Shown here: in pieces, positions 48,429 through 58,752 of the stretch
Layout: each line of letters opens with the position of its first letter
How positions within the stretch are numbered: position 1 is the stretch's first letter
Source: an uncultured Flavobacteriaceae bacterium
Lineage (GTDB): Bacteria; Bacteroidota; Bacteroidia; Flavobacteriales; Flavobacteriaceae
Direction: 5' to 3'
Assembly: GCA_947502495.1 (NCBI GenBank)
Contig: CANNAC010000008.1
Location: forward strand, 62,001 to 126,000
DNA: 64,000 bases
The notes under the pieces: model-generated
Databases searched by the model: none
What the model was told of the DNA's origin: nothing
The model's input: only the letters and a program-made list of their open reading frames with translations
Position numbers and translations under genes: made by a program

Positions 48429-49433
48429 TTATTTTATAAACTCATTTTCACGCGCATGTTTAATGGCTTGCGCACTACTTTCGACTAACAAAGCAGGAGT
48501 TGTTTTATAATTTGCTAGCAACCCTTTGACACGAATCATTTTCTTTTTATGTTTTACACTACGTAAATAAATAGCTTTTATCCGTTGTGGAAACAACTCC
48601 GCTATTTCTATATAAATATCTGGATCATGCTCTCCACTATCGCCAATTAAAATAAAAGGCAAATCGGGATAGGTCTTTAATAAATCTAAAATCTCTTTCT
48701 GTTTTTGAGGTTTTTCATCTGCTTTTTTGCGCTTAAAAACATCTTTAAAACTTCGTAATAATATGGGACCTTTCGGGAAGTTGTTTTGTTTCAAAAACAA
48801 TTCTAGGTAACGATACAAATTCCACGGACTATGACTGACATAAAATATAGGATTTGCATTTTCTCCAGACTTACCGCGATGTAATAGATGATAAAAATCT
48901 GCAGCACCTTCTAAAGGCAAACGCATTTTTGCAGATTTAAAAAAGGTATTATAAAGCACACGCCATTTTAAGGTAGAAACCACTCCGGTATGTAAAATAG
49001 TATCATCAATATCACTTGCAACACCAAAATCTACATGGTTTGAAGGTATTAATATTTCGGCAGGAAACCGGTTATCCTTTTGTATGTTTCCTTTAATCGA
49101 AGGATCATTAAAAGTGACTTCACAATGCAACCAACCTTCAGCATTAGCCATTCCCTTTAGATCTTGCAAATCTGCTTTTACTTTAAAATAACCATGATTA
49201 TCACTCGTGGTTTCTAAACGCTTTCCATTTGGTAATTGTACCGTAATGCCAACATGTTTTAGTTCATCACTTTCTAAACGTTTCCAGGTATTCACCAACA
49301 CACTAAAAAAACCTTGCTGTTCTAAATCTATGGATTCGTCTTCTAAAGCTCTTCCGCGCAAATAAAAATGCGCATCTGTTCCATAGCTTTGAAATGCAAT
49401 AATTTGAGCGGGATCTTTTCTAAATAGCCTCAT
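48429..49433 (-). CDS. App1-family (DUF2183) phosphatase
   Basis: 334 residues. The catalytic HAD-like motif is ASDIDDTILHTGV at about 138-150, motif II is FYVSHSPWNLY and motif III/IV is FILIGDSGEHDPDIY. This matches the conserved domain of yeast App1, a phosphatidate phosphatase. The first 130 residues look like a Bacteroidota-specific N-terminal beta domain. There is no signal peptide, so it is cytoplasmic. A phosphatidate phosphatase would fit the lipid operon 4 kb away, but linkage is loose. Confidence 0.85.
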   Translation of the reverse strand: MRLFRKDPAQIIAFQSYGTDAHFYLRGRALEDESIDLEQQGFFSVLVNTWKRLESDELKHVGITVQLPNGKRLETTSDNHGYFKVKADLQDLKGMANAEGWLHCEVTFNDPSIKGNIQKDNRFPAEILIPSNHVDFGVASDIDDTILHTGVVSTLKWRVLYNTFFKSAKMRLPLEGAADFYHLLHRGKSGENANPIFYVSHSPWNLYRYLELFLKQNNFPKGPILLRSFKDVFKRKKADEKPQKQKEILDLLKTYPDLPFILIGDSGEHDPDIYIEIAELFPQRIKAIYLRSVKHKKKMIRVKGLLANYKTTPALLVESSAQAIKHARENEFIK

Positions 49434-49459
49434 GAATAATTCGTTGCTTCAAAATAACA

Positions 49460-49485
49460 AAAAACCACGCATAAAGCGTGGTTTT
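49460..49485 (-). terminator. hppA terminator
   Basis: AAAACCACGC and GCGTGGTTTT with a 6-nt loop; six Ts follow on the minus strand, 22 bp past the hppA stop. Confidence 0.85.
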
Positions 49486-49507
49486 AATTTATAAAATATA
49501 AAGGAAC

Positions 49508-51937
49508 TTATTCTTTTACATCTATTATTTTGATCGTTATATCTTTTGCAGAATCTTCTATCGATTTAAGTACGTCGTTAAAAGCACCTTCTATCACTTC
49601 GGTAGTAACATCTTCCACACCGTTTGTAATAGTAACGGTAGTAACCGTTCCTTTAGCAGTACCATCTGCCATTTTTTGAATAGCAGCTTTATGTATTACT
49701 TGCGTATTGGAATCACTCACTACATTTTCTACACGAATCTCATCGGTTACTGCCATTCCATCTTCTGCATGTCCTCCTAAAATAGGAGCAATTACCAATC
49801 CGATTAAACAAGTCAGTTTAATTAAAATATTCATCGATGGTCCAGAAGTATCTTTAAAAGGATCTCCAACAGTATCTCCAGTTACGGCTGCTTTATGTGC
49901 CTCCGAACCTTTGTATGTCATTACCCCATTAATCTCTACTCCTGCTTCAAAAGATTTCTTTGCATTATCCCATGCACCACCAGCGTTATTTTGAAAAATA
50001 GCCCAAAGCACACCACTTACAGTAACACCAGCCATATAACCACCTAACATTTCGGCAACTAACATATTATTATCTTGATAAACTAATTTACCAACCAATA
50101 CCACTGCAATTGGGAAACCTATAGTTAAGATTCCTGGCAACATCATTTCTTTTAAGGATGCTTTGGTAGAAATAGCAACACATTTATCGTATTCTGGTTT
50201 TCCAGTTCCTTCCATAATTCCTGGAATCTCTTTGAACTGTCTTACCACTTCATTTACCATCTCCATTGCCGCTTTTCCAACAGCATTCATAGCTAAAGCA
50301 GAGAATACTACAGGAACCATACCTCCAACAAATAACATGGCTAAAACAGGTGCTTTAAAGATGTTAATTCCGTCAATACGAGTAAAGGTTACATAAGCAG
50401 CAAATAAAGCCAATGACGTTAATGCAGCAGACGCAATAGCAAAACCTTTACCTGTTGCAGCAGTTGTATTACCAACAGCATCTAAAATATCTGTACGCTC
50501 TCTAACGATAGGATCTTGCTCACTCATTTCGGCAATACCACCAGCATTATCTGCAATTGGTCCAAAAGCATCGATTGCTAATTGCATCGCTGTAGTTGCC
50601 ATCATTGCTGAAGCAGCTAAAGCAACACCATAAAACCCTGCCAATGCATAAGATGCCCATATTGCAGCTGCAAATAATAATACAGAAGAGAAAGTAGAAA
50701 TCATTCCAGTCGCTAAACCAGCAATAATGTTTGTTCCTGCTCCAGTACTAGATTGTTGTACAATTTTAAGGATTGGTTTAGAACCTAAACCTGTATAATA
50801 TTCTGTAAATGCCGAAATTCCAGCACCAACAACTAAACCAACTAAACATGCATAAAACACACGCATAGAAGAAATGTCTTTAACGCCTTCGCCAAAGAAA
50901 TCCATTTGCATGGTTTCTGGTAACATCCAAGTTACTAATCCAAAACAAGCAATAGCAACCATTGCTATAGATGCCCAGTTCCCAATATTTAGTGCTTTTT
51001 GCACATCTGCCTCTTTTGCATCATTAGATGAAATTTTAACTAATAAAGTTCCTATAAGAGAAATGATAATTCCTACTCCAGCAATAGACATTGGTAAAAG
51101 AATTGGTCCGATACCACCAAAAGCATCTTGAATTGCTCCGCCCATATCTTCAATAACATAATTACCTAAAACCATTGCAGCTAAAACGGTTGCCACATAA
51201 GACCCAAATAAATCGGCTCCCATACCTGCAACATCTCCTACGTTGTCACCAACATTATCTGCAATTGTTGCTGGGTTTCTTGGATCATCTTCTGGAATAT
51301 CTGCTTGAACTTTTCCTGCTAAATCGGCTCCAACATCGGCAGCTTTGGTATATATACCACCACCAACTCTTGCAAACAAAGCAATAGATTCTGCTCCTAG
51401 TGAGAAACCAGCTAATGCTTCTAGGACAATAGTCATGTCACTAGTGTTAGTCCATTCACCTCCCATAAACAATTGGAAGAAAATAATAAAGAAAAGAGTT
51501 AAACCTAATACTGCTAAACCAGCTACTCCAAGTCCCATAACGGTACCTCCACCAAAAGACACTTTTAATGCATTTGGTAAACTTGTTTTTGCTGCTTGCG
51601 TTGTTCTAACATTCGTTTTCGTTGCTATTTTCATTCCCATGTTTCCTGCAAATGCAGAAAAGATAGCTCCGATAATAAAGGCAACTACAATTAAATACGT
51701 ACTATTCATATAAAAAGCAATACCCGCTAGAACAATACTTGCTCCAACGACAAAGAATGTTAATAAACGGTACTCGGCATTTAAGAAAGCAAGTGCACCT
51801 TCATAGATGTGATCTGAAATTTCTTTCATTTTACCATCTCCAGCGTCTTGTTTCATTACCCAAGATTTCTTTACAACCATGTAAATTAATCCTAAAACAG
51901 CCAATATAATTGGCATATAAATCATCATTGATTCCAT
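49508..51937 (-). CDS. hppA: K+-dependent membrane pyrophosphatase (ion pump)
   Basis: 809-residue M-PPase with about 16 helices that couples PPi hydrolysis to Na+ and/or H+ pumping. The substrate site appears as [19 protein letters not shown] and [35 protein letters not shown] has Ala at the position that marks K+ dependence in the family. A C-terminal tail of about 80 residues (from about 735, rich in V, T, D and E) follows the last helix and is not part of the usual enzyme. A terminator follows. Confidence 0.94.
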   Translation of the reverse strand: MESMMIYMPIILAVLGLIYMVVKKSWVMKQDAGDGKMKEISDHIYEGALAFLNAEYRLLTFFVVGASIVLAGIAFYMNSTYLIVVAFIIGAIFSAFAGNMGMKIATKTNVRTTQAAKTSLPNALKVSFGGGTVMGLGVAGLAVLGLTLFFIIFFQLFMGGEWTNTSDMTIVLEALAGFSLGAESIALFARVGGGIYTKAADVGADLAGKVQADIPEDDPRNPATIADNVGDNVGDVAGMGADLFGSYVATVLAAMVLGNYVIEDMGGAIQDAFGGIGPILLPMSIAGVGIIISLIGTLLVKISSNDAKEADVQKALNIGNWASIAMVAIACFGLVTWMLPETMQMDFFGEGVKDISSMRVFYACLVGLVVGAGISAFTEYYTGLGSKPILKIVQQSSTGAGTNIIAGLATGMISTFSSVLLFAAAIWASYALAGFYGVALAASAMMATTAMQLAIDAFGPIADNAGGIAEMSEQDPIVRERTDILDAVGNTTAATGKGFAIASAALTSLALFAAYVTFTRIDGINIFKAPVLAMLFVGGMVPVVFSALAMNAVGKAAMEMVNEVVRQFKEIPGIMEGTGKPEYDKCVAISTKASLKEMMLPGILTIGFPIAVVLVGKLVYQDNNMLVAEMLGGYMAGVTVSGVLWAIFQNNAGGAWDNAKKSFEAGVEINGVMTYKGSEAHKAAVTGDTVGDPFKDTSGPSMNILIKLTCLIGLVIAPILGGHAEDGMAVTDEIRVENVVSDSNTQVIHKAAIQKMADGTAKGTVTTVTITNGVEDVTTEVIEGAFNDVLKSIEDSAKDITIKIIDVKE

Positions 51938-52147
51938 ATTATTTTATAGTTTGGTTAGTTTTTAACGATTGCTAAAGTAATAAAATCAAATAGAAGTAAA
52001 AAATATTTTAAAATCGCAATTTTTTAACATAAAAATTATGGTTTTATCATTTAGATTCACAAAACAAAACAGGGCACACAAGGCTTTTACTAAAACAGAA
52101 AAGATAAAAAATTACAACCTGCTAAATTTCAGTGTTTTAAATAAAAA

Positions 52148-52176
52148 AAGCCCTTTCATTTATCATGAAAGGGCTT
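52148..52176 (-). terminator. ppa terminator
   Basis: AGCCCTTTCAT and ATGAAAGGGCT with a 5-nt loop and a T run on the minus strand. Confidence 0.85.
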
Positions 52177-52199
52177 TTATACTTATATTTTAAATGGTC

Positions 52200-52727
52200 T
52201 TATATCGTAAAGTTTCCATTTGCTTTATGCTCGCTATTTTCATAACGTTCCACACATTTATTTAAAATATCGTAAGCTTCTTCTGCATTTCCCCAACCAC
52301 CTACATCTACTTTTTTCTTTTCTAAATCTTTATACACTTGAAAGAAATGCGTAATTTCTTTTATTCTGTGTGGATTTAAATCATCAATATCATTGTAAAT
52401 ATTCCAGATAGGATCTGTAGTAGGTACACAAATTAATTTCTCATCTGGTCCTTTTTCATCTGTCATATGGAATACACCAATTGGCTTTACTTCCATTACA
52501 CACATTGGGAAAGTTGGTTCTGTTCCCATTACTAATACATCTAATGGATCTCCATCTAGCGCTAAAGTTTCTGGAATGAAACCATAATCTCCAGGATACA
52601 TCATGGAAGAAAAGAGCATTCTATCGAAACGGATTTTATGCAAATCAAAATCGTATTCGTATTTATTTCTACTTCCTTTTGGGATTTCTATTAAAACATC
52701 AAATGTTTTTTTTCCTTTTGGGCTCAT
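52200..52727 (-). CDS. ppa: soluble inorganic pyrophosphatase
   Basis: 175-residue family I enzyme hydrolysing PPi. IEIPKGSRNKYEYD at the start, the signature DGDPLDVLVM, and MYPGDYGFIPETLA are conserved, as is the KPIGVFHMTDEKGPDEKLICVP stretch. It stands next to hppA on the same strand but has its own terminator. A hairpin repeat with one mismatch lies 18 nt before the start. Confidence 0.95.
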   Translation of the reverse strand: MSPKGKKTFDVLIEIPKGSRNKYEYDFDLHKIRFDRMLFSSMMYPGDYGFIPETLALDGDPLDVLVMGTEPTFPMCVMEVKPIGVFHMTDEKGPDEKLICVPTTDPIWNIYNDIDDLNPHRIKEITHFFQVYKDLEKKKVDVGGWGNAEEAYDILNKCVERYENSEHKANGNFTI

Positions 52728-52745
52728 TTATATAGTATTTATTAA

Positions 52746-52763
52746 TTTCCGCGAAAGCGCAAA
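52746..52763. repeat. short hairpin repeat upstream of ppa
   Basis: TTTCCGC-GAAA-GCGCAAA, the copy at 1633-1650 with one base changed in the right arm. Confidence 0.65.
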
Positions 52764-52893
52764 CAGTATTGTTAATATCCATAATTCGGAGAGCAAAAGT
52801 ACAGAAACATTTAGCTTCTAGCAACTAAAAAACATTTCATTTAATCAAAAAACAGTACCTTGTTATTTATTAGCTATTAAATCTATTCTTTAA

Positions 52894-53295
52894 ATGCCTT
52901 TATATAAAAATTATTTTCTAGTTTTTTTATTCTTAATTCCATGTATAACCTCAGCGCAAAATTTAGAATGTTGCACTTCAGATAAGGAAATTGAAGAAGC
53001 AATTACTGGGTATTGGAAAATTAAAAATGATGCTTCTAAAAGCATTTATCATTATTGGTTTGAAAACGGTAGAGGCAACGTTGAAAATGTGATACGAACA
53101 GAAACGACAGGAGAATACAAGCCCGTTGAAAAATCACACTCGCATATTTACTTAAAGAAAGAAGATACTACTTTTATATTGGAATACATCTATAAATACG
53201 GCAATTGGACATCGGTTTTAAAAAAATTGAGCGCCACCAATTTAACCTTAGAAACAAATGGCGAAACTACGGTATATTACAAAGTGGAATTTTAA
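52894..53295 (+). CDS. small exported lipocalin-like protein
   Basis: 133 residues with a signal peptide (LVFLFLIPCITSAQ; the cysteine is preceded by Pro, so no lipoprotein box). The mature part starts with CCTSD and EEAITGYWKIK, the G-x-W motif of lipocalin-type beta barrels, followed by strands rich in Y and T. No ligand can be named. It converges on the gpsA operon. Confidence 0.6.
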   Translation: MPLYKNYFLVFLFLIPCITSAQNLECCTSDKEIEEAITGYWKIKNDASKSIYHYWFENGRGNVENVIRTETTGEYKPVEKSHSHIYLKKEDTTFILEYIYKYGNWTSVLKKLSATNLTLETNGETTVYYKVEF

Positions 53296-53318
53296 AACAA
53301 ACGAAATACAAGGAACAA

Positions 53319-54320
53319 TTATCCTGGCTCCTTCTCCGATCCACTTTCCAATTTAATTAGACCTCTAAAAGCATCATTAACCGTATTACCTTCATAAAGC
53401 ACTTTATAAACCTCTCGAGATATTGGCATATCGACTTTATAATCTTTAGCAAGTTCCATTACTACTTTGGCTGTTTTTACGCCTTCAGCAACTTCGTCCA
53501 TTTCTTCAATAATCTGATCTAGACTTTTTCCTCGTCCGATTTCAAATCCGACATGGTGGTTTCTACTTTTAGAACTCGAACAAGTGGCAACTAAATCGCC
53601 CATTCCTGCAAGTCCTGCAAACGTGCGTCGTTTTCCTCCCATTGCGGTTCCTAATCTAGTTAACTCCGATAAGCCTCTGGTAATTAAAGCTGCTCTGGTA
53701 TTATCTCCAGCATTTGCTCCGTCTCCCATTCCTGTAGCAATCGCCATAATATTTTTTAATGCACCACCAAGTTCGCAGCCTATCACATCATTATTGGTAT
53801 ACACACGAAACAATCCGGTACTAAATACTTGTTGTAGTTGTTTTGCAATGGTTTTATCTACCATCGCGATTACTGCTGCTGCTGCCTGACCAGAATGTAT
53901 TTCTTTAGCTAAATTAGGTCCGGTTAAAACGCCTGCTGGATGCCCAGGAAGTTCTTCTTCGATAATTTGCGTCATCCGCATTTTAGTATCTAATTCTAAA
54001 CCTTTAGCCAAACTTACAATAGGAACCCAAGGTCTAATAAAAGGCTTTGCTGCACGTAAAACTTCTCTAAAATGTTGCGAAGGAATTCCCATTACAATCA
54101 CATCGGCATTCTTCACCGTTTCTTCAATAGAAGTAGAAGCCTTTAAATTCTTATGTAATTTGGCTCCCGGTAAATATTTAGAATTGCTATGTTCTTCATT
54201 TATTTCTTGAACAGCCTTTTCATTTCTTGCCCATAAAATAGTATCATTATTTTTCGCAGTCAATGATGCTACTGTGGTTCCCCAAGAACCACCTCCTAAA
54301 ATTCCGACGTTTAGTTTCAT
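53319..54320 (-). CDS. gpsA: glycerol-3-phosphate dehydrogenase [NAD(P)+]
   Basis: 333-residue enzyme reducing dihydroxyacetone phosphate to sn-glycerol 3-phosphate. The Rossmann loop is GILGGGSWGTTVA, SLAKGLELDTKMRM and the lysine in LGGALKNIMAIATG are conserved, and GLAGMGDLVATCSSSKSRN is the family signature. It lies 4 bp after the PlsB-HAD-PlsC gene, so the enzyme that supplies glycerol 3-phosphate is co-expressed with those that consume it. Confidence 0.95.
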   Translation of the reverse strand: MKLNVGILGGGSWGTTVASLTAKNNDTILWARNEKAVQEINEEHSNSKYLPGAKLHKNLKASTSIEETVKNADVIVMGIPSQHFREVLRAAKPFIRPWVPIVSLAKGLELDTKMRMTQIIEEELPGHPAGVLTGPNLAKEIHSGQAAAAVIAMVDKTIAKQLQQVFSTGLFRVYTNNDVIGCELGGALKNIMAIATGMGDGANAGDNTRAALITRGLSELTRLGTAMGGKRRTFAGLAGMGDLVATCSSSKSRNHHVGFEIGRGKSLDQIIEEMDEVAEGVKTAKVVMELAKDYKVDMPISREVYKVLYEGNTVNDAFRGLIKLESGSEKEPG

Positions 54321-54324
54321 ATGC

Positions 54325-57300
54325 TTAGTTTTCTAATTCGTTAAGGTATAAATTACGAACTTCTTCAATATGTTTATTGATATTTTTTAATTTCCAAAGA
54401 GAGGTATCTACAGGTTCTAAAACAACCACTTCAATATGTGTTGGTTTAAACATGCTTGTTCCTTTTGGCATTGCCATATATGCGTTTTTAATTACAATAG
54501 GAATAATAGGAACTCCTGCTTGCATTGCTAAATGAAATGCGCCTTTTTTAAACGTTCCTAAAGTCTTGCTGCCACTTCTGGTACCTTCTGGTGCAATAGC
54601 AACGGAAATACCACTTTTTAAAGCATCTACTGCTGGTTGCATCGCTTCAATCGCTTTTTCTTTATTAGCACGATCTACATAAATGGCACCGAAAGCTTTA
54701 AAGATGGGACCGAAAGGTGTTCGTTCCAATTCTTTTTTAGCGATTCCTGTAAAATCGTGACGAATCAATTTCATCACAATAAAGAAATCGGCAGCACTTT
54801 GATGATTAAAACAAAAAACAGCTGGTCTTATTTCTTCTAAATTATGTTTTCCTTTTACCGCAATTTCTAGACCTGCCATTTTAGAACCTAAGTCTCCAAT
54901 ACTGGAAAATGTAGTATTTGCAGCTTCTTGTCGAGACATCGTCATTGCCCCTTTTAGTATTCCTTTTAAAGCGGAAGGATAAATAGTTGCAGCTGCTAGT
55001 CCCGTTCTAAAACCATTAACTAAAGGTTTCCCTACTGGTTCTTCAAATCTTAGAATTGGCCAGTTATTTTCGAATGCTACTTGTGACAAACGTGCATCTG
55101 GATTTGTTGCAACCGGTTTTCCAACGATTTTCAATAATGGATAATCATCAAAACTATCGGTATAAAAGTAACTTTTAGATAAGTCTGTATTGTGCTTTTT
55201 CGCAAACTTTCTTGCTGCTCTCGCTTTACCTTCTCCCCAGCACATTTCGGAAACACGCCCCGTAAATTTACCGTTGCGCAATTCCATTTCGGTAGCATAA
55301 ATATCTTTAATACCCAATGCTTTAGCAATAGGTTCTATTTGATACGTTGTTGCTGCCGATATAATTACGACTCTATGTCCTTTTTCTAAATGTTTTTCAA
55401 TTAGCCCACGCGATTCCGGGTAAATAGTTTCTTCTAAATAATCAGTAAAAACTTGTTCCCCTAATTCGGTAAAAGCAGATTCTGCAATCCCTTTTACACC
55501 AAGCGCAGCTATTTTAGTAAGCACTTCAAAATCTCTATTTCCTAAAGCAAATACTGCTGCGGTAGCAAATTGTGTTACATATTCTTTTGCTGTTGTTTTT
55601 CCGCTAAACAAACGCGTTGTCATAAATTTCTTTGCAGAAAAATCATTGATTAGCGTTCGGTCCATATCGAAAAACGCAGTAATATGCGGACCTTCTTCTA
55701 TGACTTCTTCTTGATGCACCTCATCATTACCAGAATCGGGAACTACACTTTGTTCTACTGGCTCTTCTTTTAAGCTCTTTTTATCTTGAACGTTTTCTAT
55801 TTGTTTTAAGAAGAATAACCTTTCGGATAAATCTTCTAACTGATTTTTCCAGTTTTCTAAAGCGGCATAATCTATGGTTCTATCTACCGGAATTAAATTT
55901 GCATTTTTAGCAAAACGAAGGGCATTAATTAAAAACGGTTTAGAAACACTATCTAGACGCGTTATCTTCGATTGCCAATGCAGCTCTTTTCCTTTAAACA
56001 TAGAAAGCTCTAAGAACTCACTATCTGTAAAATCATCGTCTGTATCCCAACTATTTAAAGTGTGACAAACCACTTTATCTGCTTCTAAATACGATAACAA
56101 AATAGCTCTAGAAACGAATAAATCTTGCTTTTTCAATAACCCCGAAATATCGCCTTTTGGATCTGCTAAAATCGTTCTCCAATTTTTATCGAATCGCAAT
56201 AATTCAGTTTCAATTTCACTACTAAATTTTGGCTTATTGGTATAGAAAAATTCAAACTTAAACAGGTTACGAAGTCTCATAATTTCTTCCCAGAAATTCG
56301 GGATTCGATTCGCAGATGTATCGTCTTTTATTTTCACCAAAGCCATTTCAATAAAAGCTTGATGATATAAATGACCGGAAGCCATATTTGCATAATAGGT
56401 TGCTGGTAAATACTCGGTAGCAACTAAACTATATTGTGCCTTTTGTCCTGCCCTACTTTTTTGAATTATTCTTGCGCCTTTTAATAAATTTAGTGCTGTT
56501 TGAATGGTCACTCCAATCTTTTTACCACGATCGATAAGTACATCTTCTTTTTTCTGGCCAATGTATGCCATTAATCTATTGACCTTGAATTCGATTTCTT
56601 TTTTGGTTAAAGCAAAATCGTTTAGCAACACATGACAAATTAAAGAAACCGTGGTTACTGGTGTAATTGCATTGGTTTTATGAATCAATTCGAAAGCAAA
56701 ACGTGGTAATGTATTTTTATCTGCATAGCTATCTTCTTCCATCTCTGGAATGATGGCTTGCTGGTCTGCATCCATTTCCACAGGATCTCCAAATCGAATT
56801 GCTGCACGACCATAATCATTTCCTAGTTTTTGGATATAGCTAACTGCTTCTTTTATGTTTTCCGATTTTTTCTCTTGTCCTTTTCCTTCCTCTGTCATTT
56901 GTTTGACATCTGGAATTAAGTCATAAACAATAGAAACTGGAACGTATTTTATATTTCTTGTACTTTGCGTTTCGCCTTCTTTAATATATTTTAAAATCCC
57001 CATTTGCGGATAAATAATTTTTCCGGTTCTGGATCGCGTTCCTTCAATATTCCATGTTAAGTGATCGCCTTTATCAATAATAGAAGCGATGTAATGACGC
57101 AAAGCTGCTTTGTAAATGACATCGTCTTTAAAACTGCGACGAATAAAAATGAGTCCTGCATTATTTCCTAATTGCTTCAATCCTGGAAATGCCAAATTAC
57201 TTCCGCCAAAGGAATATGGAATTGGCATCCCATAACGCGCCAATGTTGAAATCAGCACTAAAGTATCGAGATACGTTTTATGCGTCATGATGAATGCAAC

Positions 57301-57555
57301 CGAATTTTGTTGCATTAATTTCATGAGCTTTTTTATCCCTTTAGGATCGACATCAATCTTATCATTATACGCTCTAGAAAGTATATAATCAAAGCTTTTT
57401 ACAGACATCAATTTTGCAATGGGATGCTGTTGTGCGTATAATTCCTTAATACACTTTGCGCCTTGCTTTTTTACATCTTCAAGATCTAAATCCTGCTCCT
57501 TTGCAATTCGCTTTAAAGCTTCTTGGAATTTATGATGTTCAATAATATGATCCAT
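54325..57555 (-). CDS. PlsB - HAD phosphatase - PlsC fusion protein
   Basis: 1076 residues in three catalytic parts. (1) PlsB-type glycerol-3-phosphate acyltransferase: THKTYLD with H92 and D97, then NIEGTRSRTGK at 169-179. (2) After an acidic linker (about 586-622), an HAD-IB/SerB-like phosphatase with D629 and D631 (FFDMDRT), S732, K776 and D799, D802/D803 (YTDSFDDYPLL). (3) PlsC-type acyltransferase: FNHQSAADF with H917 and D922, and PEGTRS at 988-993. No cleaved signal is seen; the protein is probably membrane-bound. It could catalyse G3P to LPA to PA, and PA or LPA dephosphorylation. All catalytic residues are present. HAD-PlsC fusions are known in actinobacteria; PlsB in the same chain is unusual. 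Confidence 0.88.
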   Translation of the reverse strand: MDHIIEHHKFQEALKRIAKEQDLDLEDVKKQGAKCIKELYAQQHPIAKLMSVKSFDYILSRAYNDKIDVDPKGIKKLMKLMQQNSVAFIMTHKTYLDTLVLISTLARYGMPIPYSFGGSNLAFPGLKQLGNNAGLIFIRRSFKDDVIYKAALRHYIASIIDKGDHLTWNIEGTRSRTGKIIYPQMGILKYIKEGETQSTRNIKYVPVSIVYDLIPDVKQMTEEGKGQEKKSENIKEAVSYIQKLGNDYGRAAIRFGDPVEMDADQQAIIPEMEEDSYADKNTLPRFAFELIHKTNAITPVTTVSLICHVLLNDFALTKKEIEFKVNRLMAYIGQKKEDVLIDRGKKIGVTIQTALNLLKGARIIQKSRAGQKAQYSLVATEYLPATYYANMASGHLYHQAFIEMALVKIKDDTSANRIPNFWEEIMRLRNLFKFEFFYTNKPKFSSEIETELLRFDKNWRTILADPKGDISGLLKKQDLFVSRAILLSYLEADKVVCHTLNSWDTDDDFTDSEFLELSMFKGKELHWQSKITRLDSVSKPFLINALRFAKNANLIPVDRTIDYAALENWKNQLEDLSERLFFLKQIENVQDKKSLKEEPVEQSVVPDSGNDEVHQEEVIEEGPHITAFFDMDRTLINDFSAKKFMTTRLFSGKTTAKEYVTQFATAAVFALGNRDFEVLTKIAALGVKGIAESAFTELGEQVFTDYLEETIYPESRGLIEKHLEKGHRVVIISAATTYQIEPIAKALGIKDIYATEMELRNGKFTGRVSEMCWGEGKARAARKFAKKHNTDLSKSYFYTDSFDDYPLLKIVGKPVATNPDARLSQVAFENNWPILRFEEPVGKPLVNGFRTGLAAATIYPSALKGILKGAMTMSRQEAANTTFSSIGDLGSKMAGLEIAVKGKHNLEEIRPAVFCFNHQSAADFFIVMKLIRHDFTGIAKKELERTPFGPIFKAFGAIYVDRANKEKAIEAMQPAVDALKSGISVAIAPEGTRSGSKTLGTFKKGAFHLAMQAGVPIIPIVIKNAYMAMPKGTSMFKPTHIEVVVLEPVDTSLWKLKNINKHIEEVRNLYLNELEN

Positions 57556-57561
57556 ACCTTA

Positions 57562-58743
57562 TTATTTTATGACTTGTACAATTGGCTTTTTTGTTAGAAA
57601 TGCTTTTCTTGCTTTGTTCCAAAAATTAGGATACAAAAAGCGTTCAATATTAGAAGAAACATCTTGTATTTCTTTTCCATTTAAATTGGCACTTAATGCA
57701 TTAGCGGTTGTCAATAAAACGCTGGCATTTGCTCCCATTCCAGAATGGCTTCCGTAGACCTCAATATTTTTAATATCTTTTCTAAAGGTTTCAGCTTCCA
57801 TACAATGTTTCCAAGGCACTAAACCATCCGTTTTTGTATAAACACAAGTTACGGGAACGTTTGGTACCGGTTCTAATTCTGCTAAAAATCTTTCGTTTCG
57901 CTCTTTTAAAGACTTTCCTCTAAAAAACTCGAGCAAACCGTAAACAGGTGTTTTCATATCCATAACACCCCAAATTGGAGAACCAATAGTTAAAATTTGT
58001 TCCACTTGATTTGGATGTCTGTTCGCCATTATTTTAGCAAAAATACCGCCACCACTCCAACCAACAATACTCACTTTTTCTTGATGCTCTTGGTAAATAT
58101 CTGCTAATTTTTCTTCTAGCCTAGGAATGTAATGCGACTTCACCATATTGAATCCTAATTCCCATTTATAGGTGGTAAAACCCAGGGATTTTAGATATTT
58201 TCTAACAAATGCTGTCGAAGAATCATCTCCTAAGTACGGAGGAATTAGCAATACAGGCTTTCCTTTACCTTCAATCCGTTTTGGGATAAAAGGATATAAA
58301 CAATAAATGGAAGACCATTCGATTATCGAACGACTTTCCATTAACATGTTGAATAATGGTGGTAAGGGAATTTTTTTATTTATAGATGCGATTTCTTTCT
58401 TGAATCTATCAAGAATAGAATTGGTGTATTTATATTCATTTTGATCGTGACCTTCGGAAATAGAGCTCTCTATATTTTCTAAAATTTTAACTAAGGTTAT
58501 ATAGTTTCTATTTGGACCTAACTCGTCACATACCAAAATAGCTTTATCTAATAATTCTTCAATAATTTCATGTTCATCTGTATCAATATTCTTAATAAGC
58601 GCTTTAATTTCTTTTTGATAAGGATGTTGTTTAAATTGTAGGTTCGTTAGTTTTTTTGCATCTTTTATACTCCAGCCGTTTAGGGTTCCTAGGGCAACAG
58701 CCAATCGTGTAAAAATTCTATATATAATTTGGGTTTCTTCCAT
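57562..58743 (-). CDS. alpha/beta hydrolase (lipase-like)
   Basis: 393 residues. The nucleophile elbow is VGWSGGGIFAK at about 220-230; the acid is likely in YTKTDGLVPW and the histidine in YGSHSGMGA. The N-terminal 150 residues are helical and unrecognised, and LIPPYLGDDSSTAFVRKYL is the oxyanion-side region. The fold resembles lipases and PhaC-like hydrolases. It lies 6 bp before the fusion gene in a lipid operon, so an acylglycerol or acyl-ester substrate is likely, but that is inference. Confidence 0.75.
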   Translation of the reverse strand: MEETQIIYRIFTRLAVALGTLNGWSIKDAKKLTNLQFKQHPYQKEIKALIKNIDTDEHEIIEELLDKAILVCDELGPNRNYITLVKILENIESSISEGHDQNEYKYTNSILDRFKKEIASINKKIPLPPLFNMLMESRSIIEWSSIYCLYPFIPKRIEGKGKPVLLIPPYLGDDSSTAFVRKYLKSLGFTTYKWELGFNMVKSHYIPRLEEKLADIYQEHQEKVSIVGWSGGGIFAKIMANRHPNQVEQILTIGSPIWGVMDMKTPVYGLLEFFRGKSLKERNERFLAELEPVPNVPVTCVYTKTDGLVPWKHCMEAETFRKDIKNIEVYGSHSGMGANASVLLTTANALSANLNGKEIQDVSSNIERFLYPNFWNKARKAFLTKKPIVQVIK

Positions 58744-58752
58744 TCTTCTTTT

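Noticed and set aside
52894-53295. Lipoprotein reading of the small exported protein
   Set aside because: The cysteine in the signal region is preceded by Pro, not by a small residue, and a normal signal peptidase I site follows.
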